Positions 47,800-56,063 of a stretch of 64,000 bases of DNA are shown piece by piece. The stretch covers positions 1,426,001 to 1,490,000 of the forward strand of contig NZ_SRJC01000001.1 in the NCBI RefSeq assembly GCF_004684905.1, read 5' to 3'. The notes under the pieces are model-generated. The model was not told where the DNA came from and ran no database searches. It saw nothing but the letters and a program-made list of their open reading frames with translations. The translations under genes were made by a program, and so were the position numbers. The DNA is from Halobacillus salinus (lineage in GTDB: Bacteria; Bacillota; Bacilli; Bacillales; Halobacillaceae). Every line of letters begins with the position of its first letter. Position 1 is the first letter of the stretch.

Positions 47800-47834
47800 A
47801 AGAGCTATTCTCCCCTTTAGGAGAATAGCTCTTA
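47800..47834. terminator. Shared terminator of capA and the aldehyde dehydrogenase gene
   Basis: AAGAGCTATTCTCC pairs with GGAGAATAGCTCTT. Convergent genes end on both sides. Confidence 0.88.
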
Positions 47835-47850
47835 CTTAATCCATTATCAA

Positions 47851-49275
47851 TTAGGAAGGGAACCCAAGAATCGCTTTTTTCTCAAGATATTCTTCAATTC
47901 CATAATCGCCCCACTCACGGCCAATACCTGATTGCTTATACCCGCCAAACGGTGCATTGAAATCATGAGAGGCATCATTTACCTTGATGCGTCCAGCACG
48001 GATGGATGTCGCAACTTTTCTAAGTGTTTCTGGGTCTTTACCATAGACATAACCTGCTAGTCCATATACAACATCATTTCCTATTTCAATCGCATGATCG
48101 ATTGTGTCATACGTAATAATACTCATTACAGGTCCGAAGATCTCCTCTTGCGCAATGACCATATCATTAGAAACATCAGTGAATATCGTTGGCTTCGCGT
48201 AATACCCTTTCTCTAACCCTTCTGGAAGTCCTGTGCCACCAGCAATTAGATTTGCACCTTCTTCAATCCCTTTCTCAATATAGGACTGAACGGTGTCCCA
48301 CTGCTTCTTGGATACAAGTGGTCCAACATAATTTCCTTCACGTGGATGACCCACTGGGAATTCAGGAAGCACTTCTAATACTGCTTGTTCAAATTCTTCC
48401 TTCTTAGAAGCTGGAACAATCATTCGGGTAGCTGCAGAACAAACTTGTCCAGTATTCGTGGCGATATTACTTACTGCATTTCGTGCAGCATCCTTCATAT
48501 CCGCATCCTCAAGAACAATCAATGGAGATTTACCACCTAGTTCAAGAGCAACGTTTTTAATCGTTTCAGAAGCATTTTGCATTACTTTTGTTCCGACACC
48601 AGCTGAACCTGTGAATGAAACAAAGTCAATATCAGGGTGTGAGCTAATGCCATCACCGATTGTTTCGCCTGTACCGTTAACTAGGTTGAATGCACCCTTA
48701 GGTACGCCTACTTCATCAAAAATCTCTGCTAACATAATGGCAGCAAACGGCGTCATCTCAGATGGTTTTAAAACAACTGGGCTACCGGCAGCAAATGCGC
48801 TGGCAATTTTCGTTGAAGATTGGTTTGTTGGGAAGTTCCATGGTGTAATTAAGCCACTTACCCCAACAGATTCTTTGACTACCGTATGGTCACCACGGTG
48901 TTCCATAAATTCAATATTTTTAAGGGATTCAGCCGCTTGGGCAAAATGATTATAGCCCATGCTATAGTGAACCTTCTCCGAAATTTCAAGAGGTGCACCT
49001 AACTCATCCGTCATGACATCAATAAATTCATCTTTGCGTCGTGCATATGCCTCGGCTATGTTCTCAAGCATTTCAATACGTTCTTCTTTAGAAGTTTGAG
49101 AGAAACTTGGGAAAGCATCGCGAGCTGCTTGAACCGCCTTAGTCAGGTCTTCCTTCGTCCCTAAACTAATTTGTCCCATTGGTTCTTCCGTTGCAGGGTT
49201 AATAACGTCATAGGTGTCACTACCAGTCGATTCAACCCATTCGCCGTTAATGTAATGTTTTAAGTTCGTACGCAT
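47851..49275 (-). CDS. NAD(P)-dependent aldehyde dehydrogenase
   Basis: A 474-residue ALDH. It shows [11 protein letters not shown], the FTGSAGVG nucleotide-loop, general base [18 protein letters not shown], catalytic Cys in [11 protein letters not shown], and [14 protein letters not shown] 49275 ([13 protein letters not shown]) is nine bases from GAGGAG. It stands alone, so the substrate is open. Confidence 0.93.
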   Translation of the reverse strand: MRTNLKHYINGEWVESTGSDTYDVINPATEEPMGQISLGTKEDLTKAVQAARDAFPSFSQTSKEERIEMLENIAEAYARRKDEFIDVMTDELGAPLEISEKVHYSMGYNHFAQAAESLKNIEFMEHRGDHTVVKESVGVSGLITPWNFPTNQSSTKIASAFAAGSPVVLKPSEMTPFAAIMLAEIFDEVGVPKGAFNLVNGTGETIGDGISSHPDIDFVSFTGSAGVGTKVMQNASETIKNVALELGGKSPLIVLEDADMKDAARNAVSNIATNTGQVCSAATRMIVPASKKEEFEQAVLEVLPEFPVGHPREGNYVGPLVSKKQWDTVQSYIEKGIEEGANLIAGGTGLPEGLEKGYYAKPTIFTDVSNDMVIAQEEIFGPVMSIITYDTIDHAIEIGNDVVYGLAGYVYGKDPETLRKVATSIRAGRIKVNDASHDFNAPFGGYKQSGIGREWGDYGIEEYLEKKAILGFPS

Positions 49276-49414
49276 ATTCAAATTCTCCTCTATAAAAAAG
49301 TTGTATAGTTTTGTTTATGTAGTCGTGTATTACCGCTTATGCTCTAAACGAAACATCTCGAACCTACAGCAGTTTTTTTAGGTTGATTCGGATTACGCTT
49401 ACACTATTGGTATA

Positions 49415-49660
49415 GAAGGAATGAATAAATTGGTACAAGAGGAAAAGGGAAAATTGCTTCCATTACAAAGGATGTGGTATCGGTCGCGCCACAGCAATTC
49501 AATTTGCTAAGAAAGGTATTCACCATGGACATATAGCAAGAACAGAAAGCAAACTGGGGAAGTTAAAGACATCTTTACTTCATATGGCATGAAAGCTAGC
49601 TATGCTAGAGCAGATATTGCTAGGTTTCCAGAAGTGGTTAGGAGGTTAACCGTTAGAGGA
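49415..49660 (+). pseudogene. Decayed short-chain dehydrogenase (FabG-like) fragment
   Basis: Reading across frames gives GKIAS, GIGRATAIQFAKKG, GHIARTESKLG, KDIFTSYGMKASYARADIA and FPEVVRRLT, the N-terminal Rossmann part of a 3-oxoacyl-ACP-reductase-like SDR. At least two frameshifts and loss of everything after about residue 75 make it a remnant. It lies between the ALDH and EmrE genes. Confidence 0.75.
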
Positions 49661-49681
49661 AGAGGGGGCATCCTCTTCCCT

Positions 49682-50656
49682 TCATTGGGCTTTCAACTCT
49701 CTCGCAACCGTGACCGTATTCATCTTTTTCATATTAAACGTGTGAACAATAATTCCTAAGATAATGAACAGAACGCCTACTAAAGCAATTCCTGTAGGGA
49801 GCGGACTCGCTAACATCAGCATTTCACCTGCGATCACAAACAGAATCTGCGTCGACTGCGTGGCTTCCACTGTAGCGAGCTTTCCTTGGTGATGCTTCAC
49901 GCGATTCGTCGCGAGGAAGAATAGCGTTGTCGCGATGACGCCTGAACAGATTGCTACGATAAACGATTGTGTCACTTGACTCGTGCTCGGTAAGCCAACT
50001 TTGGCGACTGCAACCCCGCTAATAAACAACCAAAATGGTAAACTAGCGATCGTCATCCCCAGTATTCTCTGAAACGTATCGAGCTTTCCTTCACATAACT
50101 CCATCATCTTGCGGTTTCCGAGTGGGTATGCGAACGCCGCTAAAATGACAGGACCAATCCCGATAATAACCTGAACGATCGTGAGCTCACTCGCTTTTTG
50201 CTGTTGAATCAATAGGACTCCGATCAAGATAATAAGCGAAATGGCGAGGGATTTTGTTTGGATGCGGTGTCGTCGTTTCACGATGCCCTTAGAGGTTCGT
50301 TCTACTTTGAAAAAGAAAGGAGCGACGAGGATCCCACCAATAATCGTGAATTGCCATGTGCCTGCCACTAACCAGCCTGGTCCATATGTTGCAGCGTACG
50401 TTAGAGGGGCGTAGAAAAGGACGAAGCCTACAAAACTCCAAGTCAGCCATTTCCAAGGTTCTTTTTTTAGTTCGATAAAAACTTGTTTTCGGTTGCTTCT
50501 CATCAGTACAATAAGGAGTAGAAAGGGAACCATGAAGAAGAAACGAAGGGAAGAACTCCACATCCAGCTTCCACCTTCAAGTTCCATCGAGCGGTTCAAG
50601 ATAAATGTAACGGCAAAAAACATCGACGAAAGAATACCGAGGGCTATCTCTTTCAA
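49682..50656 (-). CDS. EmrE/DMT-family multidrug-type exporter
   Basis: A 324-residue protein with about ten membrane segments of the PF13536 (EmrE-like) group; it starts at TTG 50656 with a weak ribosome binding site. GPGWLVAGTWQFTIIGGILV and ATVEATQSTQILFVIAGE are typical. It is divergent from an XRE-cupin regulator, which probably controls it. Substrate unknown. Confidence 0.85.
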   Translation of the reverse strand: MKEIALGILSSMFFAVTFILNRSMELEGGSWMWSSSLRFFFMVPFLLLIVLMRSNRKQVFIELKKEPWKWLTWSFVGFVLFYAPLTYAATYGPGWLVAGTWQFTIIGGILVAPFFFKVERTSKGIVKRRHRIQTKSLAISLIILIGVLLIQQQKASELTIVQVIIGIGPVILAAFAYPLGNRKMMELCEGKLDTFQRILGMTIASLPFWLFISGVAVAKVGLPSTSQVTQSFIVAICSGVIATTLFFLATNRVKHHQGKLATVEATQSTQILFVIAGEMLMLASPLPTGIALVGVLFIILGIIVHTFNMKKMNTVTVARELKAQ

Positions 50657-50749
50657 TAAAATCGCTCTTTTCTGTATAGTATAGTTAATAACATGTATAT
50701 TATAGTATATGTATCAAAATGTAAAATTGTTTGATGGAGAGGATATCGT

Positions 50750-51331
50750 ATGAGTGGAAAAAATAACTGGGAAGATCCAGAAAAATTATCGAAGCAAGTC
50801 GGTGCAACGCTACGATCGATTAGGAAAGAACGAAACCTTTCGTTAGCAGATCTAGCAGAACGAACGGATGTTAGCAATCTAACGTTAGGGAAAATTGAAA
50901 GAGGAGAAGCGAATCCATCGTTAACGATTATCTGGAAGATTGCAAATGGCCTCGCGATTCCTATTTCATCGCTGCTCGCTGAAAAACAAGACGTGGTAAT
51001 ATCGAGGAAACACGAAGGGCAGAAAGTACTTAGCGCGAATGAATCTTTAGTCCTGGAACCGATGTTCAACATGAAGGGGTACGGTTCATTAGAAACGCAC
51101 CGAGCGTTTCTTGAGCCGAACAGCAAGTACAGTGCGGATGCCCATCAGCAAGGTGTGATCGAGTACATCACTGTCATGGAAGGACGTGTGAACGTGAGGG
51201 TCCAAGATGGTATCTATGAGCTAGAAATGTATGATTCGATCAAGTTTCAAGCTGATCAAGATCATGCTTATATCAATCCAGACTCAGTTGGGGCCGTTCT
51301 ACATTTCGTGATGATCTATACGCAGGCATAG
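50750..51331 (+). CDS. XRE regulator with C-terminal cupin
   Basis: A 193-residue regulator: HTH at about 16-72 (LRSIRKERNLSLADLAERTD, LGKIERGEANPSL) and a small cupin at about 110-190 (EYITVMEGRVNVRVQDG, QADQDHAYIN). Proteins of this type sense small molecules. It is divergent from the EmrE-type exporter over a 93 bp AT-rich gap and most likely regulates it. Confidence 0.9.
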   Translation: MSGKNNWEDPEKLSKQVGATLRSIRKERNLSLADLAERTDVSNLTLGKIERGEANPSLTIIWKIANGLAIPISSLLAEKQDVVISRKHEGQKVLSANESLVLEPMFNMKGYGSLETHRAFLEPNSKYSADAHQQGVIEYITVMEGRVNVRVQDGIYELEMYDSIKFQADQDHAYINPDSVGAVLHFVMIYTQA

Positions 51332-51333
51332 AA

Positions 51334-51356
51334 AAAGCTGCCGATTCGGCAGCTTT
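51334..51356 (+). terminator. Terminator of the XRE-cupin gene
   Basis: AAAGCTGCCG pairs with CGGCAGCTTT around ATT. Confidence 0.85.
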
Positions 51357-51490
51357 ATTCTCCTTTTTTGAGATCTAGTAACTGTCAAAGCAGCTTGTTA
51401 TCATTTACAATAAAATCATCAAAAGATATACCTTTGCAATAGTACTTCTAAGAAAGACACTTAAATAACGTATATTATTTTTATACATAA

Positions 51491-51598
51491 TTAGAAATCG
51501 TTCATCGATAATGAAAAAAGAATACCGTAACAGATTAGTCCAATTATTAAGATCATTCCTGAAATTATTATCCACTTTACCCAACTAACAAACCCCAC
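51491..51598 (-). CDS. 35-aa single-segment membrane protein
   Basis: A short frame starting at GTG 51598 after AGGAGAGG. The peptide begins MGFVSWVKWIIISGMILIIG and ends LFSLSMNDF: one membrane segment with little else. No family is recognised. It lies at the left edge of the run of small minus-strand genes. Confidence 0.55.
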   Translation of the reverse strand: MGFVSWVKWIIISGMILIIGLICYGILFSLSMNDF

Positions 51599-51663
51599 AG
51601 AACCTCTCCTCAGAATATCTTGTTTTTTAGTAAAATTTCTTTTATTTTCTTATCCTGCACATA

Positions 51664-51702
51664 AAAAAGGAGACCCTACTGTATGAGAATCGTCCCCTTT
51701 TA
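51664..51702 (-). terminator. Possible terminator of the 51743-52105 gene
   Basis: On the minus strand AAAGGGGAC pairs with GTCTCCTTT (one mismatch), then T residues. Confidence 0.5.
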
Positions 51703-51742
51703 CTTTAATAAGCCGATTAGCTACTGCTCATTGATAATTTCA

Positions 51743-52105
51743 TCACAGTTCCAATTCATTACTAGTGTTTATTCGGTGGACAAAAATCGCAATTGTACCA
51801 ATCGGAACTCCGAATACAATATATATGGTTATTACTGGAATAATCCCTTCAATTGTCATAGTGTTAATTAAAATGATAACACTTAGCATAAACAATGTGA
51901 TGAAAGTAAAGAACAAGCCTAACCCTTTCTTTTTTCTACGAAAAGCAGATATTCCAGACACCCATACATTCGCTGTTACTAAACCAAAAATATATTGAAT
52001 GAATGGTGTCACTAATAAATCGTCATTTTGCGTAATTAAAGTAAAACTAACAAAAAGCGTAGTAACAACTCCAACAAATATAGAAAGTATTTTTCGGTTT
52101 AACAA
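51743..52105 (-). CDS. Four-segment membrane protein of unknown function
   Basis: A 120-residue protein from TTG 52105 after AAAGGAGG. Four hydrophobic segments are separated by a short basic loop (SAFRRKKKGLG). No family is recognised. It is among the small minus-strand genes of the array. Confidence 0.7.
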   Translation of the reverse strand: MLNRKILSIFVGVVTTLFVSFTLITQNDDLLVTPFIQYIFGLVTANVWVSGISAFRRKKKGLGLFFTFITLFMLSVIILINTMTIEGIIPVITIYIVFGVPIGTIAIFVHRINTSNELEL

Positions 52106-52212
52106 AAAATTCCTCCTTTTTTATCCCAGTTTTTTTTCTATCTTTAATTAGCCAGCTTCGTTAGTGAGAAAGGGAACGCCTGTAATCGCCCCTATGCAGA
52201 ATTCACGAAGTC

Positions 52213-52767
52213 CTAGATATTATTAAAATAAAATAGAGCAAATACGTTCCAAATTACATGGATCAATATAACTGGAACGATGGACTTTGTTATTTTGTAA
52301 GTAACCCCGAACACACCCCCTAAAATAAAGCCAAACAGCCAATACTCTGGGTGAAGAAAAGCGAATATAGTACAGGAGGTCATTAGAGCTATTATGAAAT
52401 AGGTGAGTCTGTTCATCCATATGGAGAGTGGAACTCTAAACAACATCTCCTCTATAACAGGAGCTACAACAACAACGTAGAGGATATATTGGAACAACTC
52501 CACTTTATCCAATAAAAGCGTTCTGGAATAATCGCTTGTAATCAAATCAAATGTTGAAAAAATGGAACGATTGAAAATGATTAAGTTCGCGAAGAAAATA
52601 AACAATAGTGCGGCAATCATAACCAGATATGTACGGAGGTGCTTTAATACCATTAAGTTAAATGCTCTTCTATAATTGTTTCTCATTGTTGGTATAAGGC
52701 TAATTATACAAACCAGGCTACCATAAATGACCATAGGCCAAATTATTGAGAACCCTTGCATTTGCAT
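52213..52767 (-). CDS. CPBP-family intramembrane metalloprotease
   Basis: A 184-residue membrane protein of the CAAX-protease/bacteriocin-processing (Abi) family. The zinc motifs are PVIEEMLFRVPLS, the FLHPEYW His and the VILIHVIWN His-Asn motif, each in a membrane segment. In Gram-positives such proteins often give self-immunity or process peptides. The ribosome binding site is weak. A degenerate array repeat may overlap its end near 52187. Confidence 0.88.
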   Translation of the reverse strand: MQMQGFSIIWPMVIYGSLVCIISLIPTMRNNYRRAFNLMVLKHLRTYLVMIAALLFIFFANLIIFNRSIFSTFDLITSDYSRTLLLDKVELFQYILYVVVVAPVIEEMLFRVPLSIWMNRLTYFIIALMTSCTIFAFLHPEYWLFGFILGGVFGVTYKITKSIVPVILIHVIWNVFALFYFNNI

Positions 52768-52915
52768 TAAAATTCATTCCCATCAATTGAAGTTTTTTCA
52801 TTTTTTAATTACAAGCCAGTTACTAAAAACCCATACTTTTCCATAATTCGACACATACAGATCATAGTCATTTTTTATCGTTAGGCTCTGTTAAAGTTTA
52901 GTGTTGATATTACTA

Positions 52916-52948
52916 CAAAAAAATGAACTTCCAATTTAATGGAAGTTC
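52916..52948 (-). terminator. Terminator downstream of array repeat R1
   Basis: On the minus strand GAACTTCCA pairs with TGGAAGTTC, followed by seven T. In 52768-53103 there is no gene; it holds this terminator and two array repeats. Confidence 0.88.
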
Positions 52949-52979
52949 CTCGTTCTTATATTTGGCTTATTTAATTAAA

Positions 52980-53012
52980 GCCCACGTTTTTCGAAGACTC
53001 GAATCCGAGATA
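52980..53012 (-). repeat. Array repeat R1
   Basis: Starts GCCCACG and ends CTCGAATCCGAG then ATA. A clear copy of the array family. Confidence 0.85.
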
Positions 53013-53036
53013 CTTTGGAGTTGGTTTTCAACTAAC

Positions 53037-53069
53037 GCTCGCAATCGTTAAAGATTCTTCTTGTAATAA
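53037..53069 (-). repeat. Array repeat R1b (degenerate)
   Basis: GCTCGCAATCGTTAAAGATTC then TTCTTGTAATAA, preceded by CTAAC. It fits the family length and spacing, 35 nt from the stop of the 53104 gene. Confidence 0.55.
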
Positions 53070-53103
53070 ACATCATGGGATAGACTGTAATTCAATTTCT
53101 GGA

Positions 53104-53325
53104 TTACTCCACTTTCACGACAGGCTCCTTATCACTTAGAATTTCAAACAGATAGTGCTCTTCTGTAAAACCAAAACACGTCAGCTCACTTGGGTCCCAA
53201 ATAGCTGCATCAAGATCCATACCGAAAGCATTGTTCGACTTCCAGGGCTGCCAAACCACCGAGAAATACAATGCTACACTGATAAAGAAAATAGGATAAC
53301 CAACTACAACAGTTGCTATACACAT
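53104..53325 (-). CDS. Small membrane-anchored protein
   Basis: A 73-residue protein with one N-terminal membrane segment (VVVGYPIFFISVALYFSVV) and an acidic outer or inner part ending FEILSDKEPVVKVE. Family unknown. The ATG at 53325 has only a weak TAGGACC site. It may be the 3' part of an older longer gene, because the stretch upstream is decayed. Confidence 0.55.
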   Translation of the reverse strand: MCIATVVVGYPIFFISVALYFSVVWQPWKSNNAFGMDLDAAIWDPSELTCFGFTEEHYLFEILSDKEPVVKVE

Positions 53326-53338
53326 CTAATTCTTGGTC

Positions 53339-53561
53339 CTACATCTCATTGACACTTTTAATTCCAATTATTTCATCTTCATTAAATCTATAAGGTATTG
53401 CACTTATGCAGTTAGTAATCATAGAAGGAAAATAACTGCTGCACCAACAGATAAAATTGTTGTTTCTAAATGGTTGAGCTATCAAAAAATCCATTGCCCA
53501 GTATAAAGATAATAAAGCTAATAACAAATATACCAATAAAAGTTTTAATATACTTCTCCAT
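53339..53561 (-). pseudogene. Decayed small two-segment membrane protein gene
   Basis: From ATG 53561 with AAGGT upstream the frame reads MEKYIKTFIGIFVISFIIF then ILGNGFFDSS and stops. After a frame change a second membrane-like stretch ILSVGAAVIFLL appears with another stop, then a coding-like tail RFNEDEIIGIKSVNEM in a third frame. This looks like a broken two-segment protein. A single longer frame through the region mixes these and is not convincing. Confidence 0.5.
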
Positions 53562-53601
53562 CTAGATACCTTCTCTTACAAAAACTAATATAGTAACCTG
53601 G

Positions 53602-53629
53602 CGTTAACACAATAAGTGATAGCCACTCT
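53602..53629. repeat. Second repeat type, copy a
   Basis: CGTTAACACAATAAGTG then ATAGCCACTCT, 28 bp, three mismatches to the copy at 59240. Confidence 0.65.
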
Positions 53630-53716
53630 TCGGGATGTGCTACAGCTATTTGAAACTCCAAAGGCCATCTTTTCGTAATTTATATTAGACAATACAACTT
53701 GAATGGAGGGTTCTCT

Positions 53717-53806
53717 TTGGAAATACTAATTGTGATACTTATTTTGGTGATAGCAGTCTTAATAGGTGCTTATTCCTTGATACTGTTAAAAGATTTTCTA
53801 AAGTAA
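53717..53806 (+). CDS. 29-aa membrane peptide on the plus strand
   Basis: TTG 53717 follows GGAGGG at five bases. The peptide is MEILIVILILVIAVLIG then AYSLILLKDFLK: a single membrane helix with a basic end, the shape of small stress or type I toxin peptides. It runs against the direction of the array. No antisense RNA is recognised, so a toxin role is only a possibility. Confidence 0.5.
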   Translation: MEILIVILILVIAVLIGAYSLILLKDFLK

Positions 53807-53843
53807 AATTGATTACGCCACATCATGCTTTTTATGCGCAATA

Positions 53844-53876
53844 GCCCCGCTAGTGGAAGACTCAGTACTGAGATAA
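53844..53876 (-). repeat. Array repeat R2
   Basis: Starts GCCCCGC, hairpin CTCAGTACTGAG (perfect palindrome), then ATAA; 31 nt from the stop of the 53907 gene. Confidence 0.9.
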
Positions 53877-53906
53877 ATAAAATTGTAGCAGTTTTGAAAA
53901 GTACTT

Positions 53907-54131
53907 TTAAAATATATTGATAGCTAGCAACAGGAGATGTGGGCTAAGAATTAGTAGTACATGCATGGTAATTAGTTTTCGATTACTAGTACCAAATGCA
54001 ATCGCTCCTCCAAACAAACCACAAAGAAAAGTAATAATCAAAGTGACTATTGCTCCGTAATCCACAAAGAAAAACCAATAATAAGACAGTAATCCAACAA
54101 CAAAAATAATTCCTGAAATTATGGAAGGCAT
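53907..54131 (-). CDS. Small three-segment membrane protein
   Basis: A 74-residue, almost wholly hydrophobic protein (SGIIFVVGLLSYYWFFF, FLCGLFGGAIAFG, HVLLILSPHLLLLAI). ATG 54131 follows TAGGAGGAG. Unknown family. It is followed by array repeat R2. Confidence 0.7.
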   Translation of the reverse strand: MPSIISGIIFVVGLLSYYWFFFVDYGAIVTLIITFLCGLFGGAIAFGTSNRKLITMHVLLILSPHLLLLAINIF

Positions 54132-54242
54132 ACTTTGCTCCTCCTAACCGTATTTAACGTCACGTCTTGAGACTTAATAAAACCTAAGATTTAATAACAA
54201 TCACATTAGTCTCAGTATCTTCTTTGTAACTTTTTCACAATA

Positions 54243-54276
54243 GCCCCCATTACACGAAGACTCAGTATCAAGATAA
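54243..54276 (-). repeat. Array repeat R3
   Basis: Starts GCCCCCATTACACGAAGA, hairpin CTCAGTATCAAG, then ATAA; 33 nt from the stop of the GNAT fragment. Confidence 0.88.
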
Positions 54277-54308
54277 TTAGAACGTAAATGAAAACAATGT
54301 TACCAATA

Positions 54309-54434
54309 TTATTTTAAAATATGGTGCGACCATTCTTCATTCCAGGGTTCAGAGTTAAACACCTTAATAAACAGATCAGCACCCTTTTCAATATCTGTTT
54401 TTTTAAAATCGTTTATATCTGTCTCCATGTTCAT
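54309..54434 (-). pseudogene. Truncated GNAT acetyltransferase N-terminus (41 codons)
   Basis: From ATG 54434 after GGAGAG the peptide reads on to DLFIKVFNSEPWNEEW and stops after SHHILK. The VFNSEPWN motif is the usual opening of aminoglycoside-type GNAT enzymes, whose catalytic part is entirely missing. It still carries an array repeat 33 nt downstream, as if the gene body had been lost while the repeat stayed. Confidence 0.6.
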
Positions 54435-54473
54435 TATCTCTCCTTTTCTTAGATATTCTCATTTCTTCAAAGA

Positions 54474-54503
54474 AAGCCTCCCGTTACTGAATAACTCGAA
54501 ACT
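54474..54503 (-). repeat. Array repeat R4 (partial)
   Basis: GCCTCCCGTTACTGAATAA then CTCGAAACTG; touches the stop of the 54507 gene. Less conserved. Confidence 0.6.
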
Positions 54504-54506
54504 GCT

Positions 54507-54722
54507 TCACCTTTTATCTTTGAGGCTTTTCACTTCGTTTTCAAGGCTCTCAACTTTTTGCTGTAATTCTTTATTGGGTCCAGTAATTTTTCTCCCTATA
54601 ATGACCAAAAACCCAATTAGAGCAACTATTCCACCTCCAACAGCAACTACACCAATTATCAGAAGGTCTAAGATAACTACCACTCCTAAAAAGCACTTTA
54701 ATTTATATGTGAATGAGTACAA
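54507..54722 (-). CDS. Small membrane protein with coiled-coil tail
   Basis: Up to 71 residues: a long membrane segment (ILDLLIIGVVAVGGGIVALI, then GFLVII), a short basic turn and a C-terminal coiled coil ELQQKVESLENEVKSLKD. The start is uncertain: TTG 54722 has no site, and a GTG near 54680 lies directly on AGGA. No family is named. Confidence 0.65.
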   Translation of the reverse strand: MYSFTYKLKCFLGVVVILDLLIIGVVAVGGGIVALIGFLVIIGRKITGPNKELQQKVESLENEVKSLKDKR

Positions 54723-54743
54723 ATAACATTTCTAACCGCCTAA

Positions 54744-54776
54744 TATCTCGAAACTGAGTCTTCAACGAACCTACCC
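54744..54776 (+). repeat. Array repeat R5, inverted orientation
   Basis: TATCTCGAAACTGAGTCTTC then AACGAACCTACCC; nearly the same as R14. The rest of 54777-54920 holds nothing recognised. Confidence 0.8.
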
Positions 54777-54920
54777 TTCATGAACTTGAAAGCTCTCCTA
54801 TTTAATCTTTTTGCTAATAAACTATTCAGCCAAAACCTACATAAATGAATTTTCATCTACACCAGCACAAAAAAAAGAATGCTACAAACATTACTGTAAA
54901 AAAATAGAGAGAGTACCGCC

Positions 54921-55400
54921 TCAGTCGGTTATCTCCATTTTAAATTCATCCTTCTTTGGTTCCCACTCCATTGCAAATGTTCTATTTTCACTATGAAGAG
55001 CAACCCCCTTCAAAAAACAAGCGTGAGAAAAGTTCCTTCCACATTCCTTGCCTCTAGAGCTCGCAAGTCCTCTCACAAGATCTTTTAACATTTTCTCTTT
55101 TTCAAACAGCCTTAAGGCTTCGAATGAATCGTTCACGTCCCTTTCAATGTATATATATGTTCCTCTAACTAACCCTTTCTCTACTGAACCTTCGCCCAAC
55201 CTTTCAATATCTACAGTTCTTATTTTGGTTAGCTTGAATTTGTGACTATCAAAATATTGCTTGTATTCAGGGTCTACGAATTTTTGATTCACCATAACTT
55301 CTAAATCATTAAAAGCCTTCTCATCCAATTGGCTTTTCGGAGCACAACCAAAGACACTTACCATAATTGCAAAAGCTAATAGATATTTTACTTTGACCAT
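54921..55400 (-). CDS. Lipoprotein of unknown function
   Basis: A 159-residue lipoprotein with signal MVKVKYLLAFAIMVSVFGC. The mature part has charged helices, two cysteines in SSRGKECGRNFSHACFLKG and a final beta stretch. ATG 55400 follows AAAGGTGAG. No family recognised. Confidence 0.75.
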   Translation of the reverse strand: MVKVKYLLAFAIMVSVFGCAPKSQLDEKAFNDLEVMVNQKFVDPEYKQYFDSHKFKLTKIRTVDIERLGEGSVEKGLVRGTYIYIERDVNDSFEALRLFEKEKMLKDLVRGLASSRGKECGRNFSHACFLKGVALHSENRTFAMEWEPKKDEFKMEITD

Positions 55401-55462
55401 ACATCTCACCTTTAGGGTGTATTCCCTTATATTCTATCGTAAATTAAATAACTCACTTGTTA

Positions 55463-55496
55463 GCCCCCGATTGTTAAATAATTGATTTAAAGATAA
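55463..55496 (-). repeat. Array repeat R6 (weak)
   Basis: GCCCCCGATTGTTAAATAA is well kept; the hairpin part is degenerate (TTGATTTAAAGATAA). Preceded by GTTA. Confidence 0.6.
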
Positions 55497-55540
55497 TTAT
55501 CTTTTGCTTCAAAATAACGAGTGCCGAACCAAGGAATTAT

Positions 55541-55708
55541 TTAGTCCTTGTCAACTAGCTCTGCGGCGATCTTATTCAAAAGAAAAACGCACCTAAATAA
55601 ACAGCCGGCTATTATTCCAAATGCAATAATCCCTCCAAATAGTGGTCCAGTCATCATTATTAGCCAACCTAGTACTGCAGCTAAAATTATCGAAAAGAAT
55701 AAAAACAA
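55541..55708 (-). CDS. 55-aa two-segment membrane protein
   Basis: Starts at TTG 55708 after AGAAAGGAT; the upstream in-frame codon is TGA. The peptide is MFLFFSIILAAVLGWLIMM, a short GPLFGG turn, a second segment IIAFGIIAGCLF, and a charged end KIAAELVDKD. It resembles the shape of the 53907 protein. Followed by repeat R6. Confidence 0.6.
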   Translation of the reverse strand: MFLFFSIILAAVLGWLIMMTGPLFGGIIAFGIIAGCLFRCVFLLNKIAAELVDKD

Positions 55709-55775
55709 ATCAACTCGATCCTTTCTGTTTCATAAATTCCAGTTAACCCTTGTAAGGATCCCCCTTTTAAGAGTT

Positions 55776-55809
55776 GCCCCCGTTAGTTTAAAACTCAGTA
55801 CTGAGATAA
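55776..55809 (-). repeat. Array repeat R7
   Basis: GCCCCCGTTAGTTTAAAA, hairpin CTCAGTACTGAG, then ATAA. One of the best copies; 7 nt from the stop of the 55816 gene. Confidence 0.92.
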
Positions 55810-55815
55810 GTATGC

Positions 55816-55965
55816 TTATCCTAACAAAATTGACCCGAAATATAAGAAACTCATACTTAGAAATACAATAGAAAAAGTAGTTATTGGTTTTGGTAATTTC
55901 TCTTTGAAATAAATCACCGCTAAGCCGATCAATATATATATAGCTATTAATAGAAAAATATTCAT
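55816..55965 (-). CDS. 49-aa two-segment membrane protein
   Basis: ATG 55965 after AGGAGTG gives MNIFLLIAIYILIGLAVIYF, a basic turn KEKLPKP, and a second segment ITTFSIVFLSMSFLYFGSI. Family unknown. Followed closely by repeat R7. Confidence 0.65.
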   Translation of the reverse strand: MNIFLLIAIYILIGLAVIYFKEKLPKPITTFSIVFLSMSFLYFGSILLG

Positions 55966-56009
55966 CTTATTTTGTCACTCCTGTTATGAGACAAAGATAT
56001 TTGAGAAAA

Positions 56010-56044
56010 GCCCCCCGATACGTTAAGACTCGATTCCGAGATAA
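56010..56044 (-). repeat. Array repeat R8
   Basis: GCCCCCCGATACGTTAAGA, hairpin CTCGATTCCGAG, then ATAA; 20 nt from the next stop. Confidence 0.92.
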
Positions 56045-56063
56045 TTTCCACCTCAGATAAAAC

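Noticed and set aside
50657-50749. Operator palindrome in the EmrE/XRE-cupin gap
   Set aside because: ACATGTATATTATAGTATATGTAT looks partly symmetric, but AT richness makes chance likely and the arms do not match well.
53339-53536. A 65-residue protein from TTG 53536
   Set aside because: It has no ribosome binding site, and a better start in another frame shows a membrane-protein pattern broken by stops and shifts, so it is treated as part of a pseudogene.
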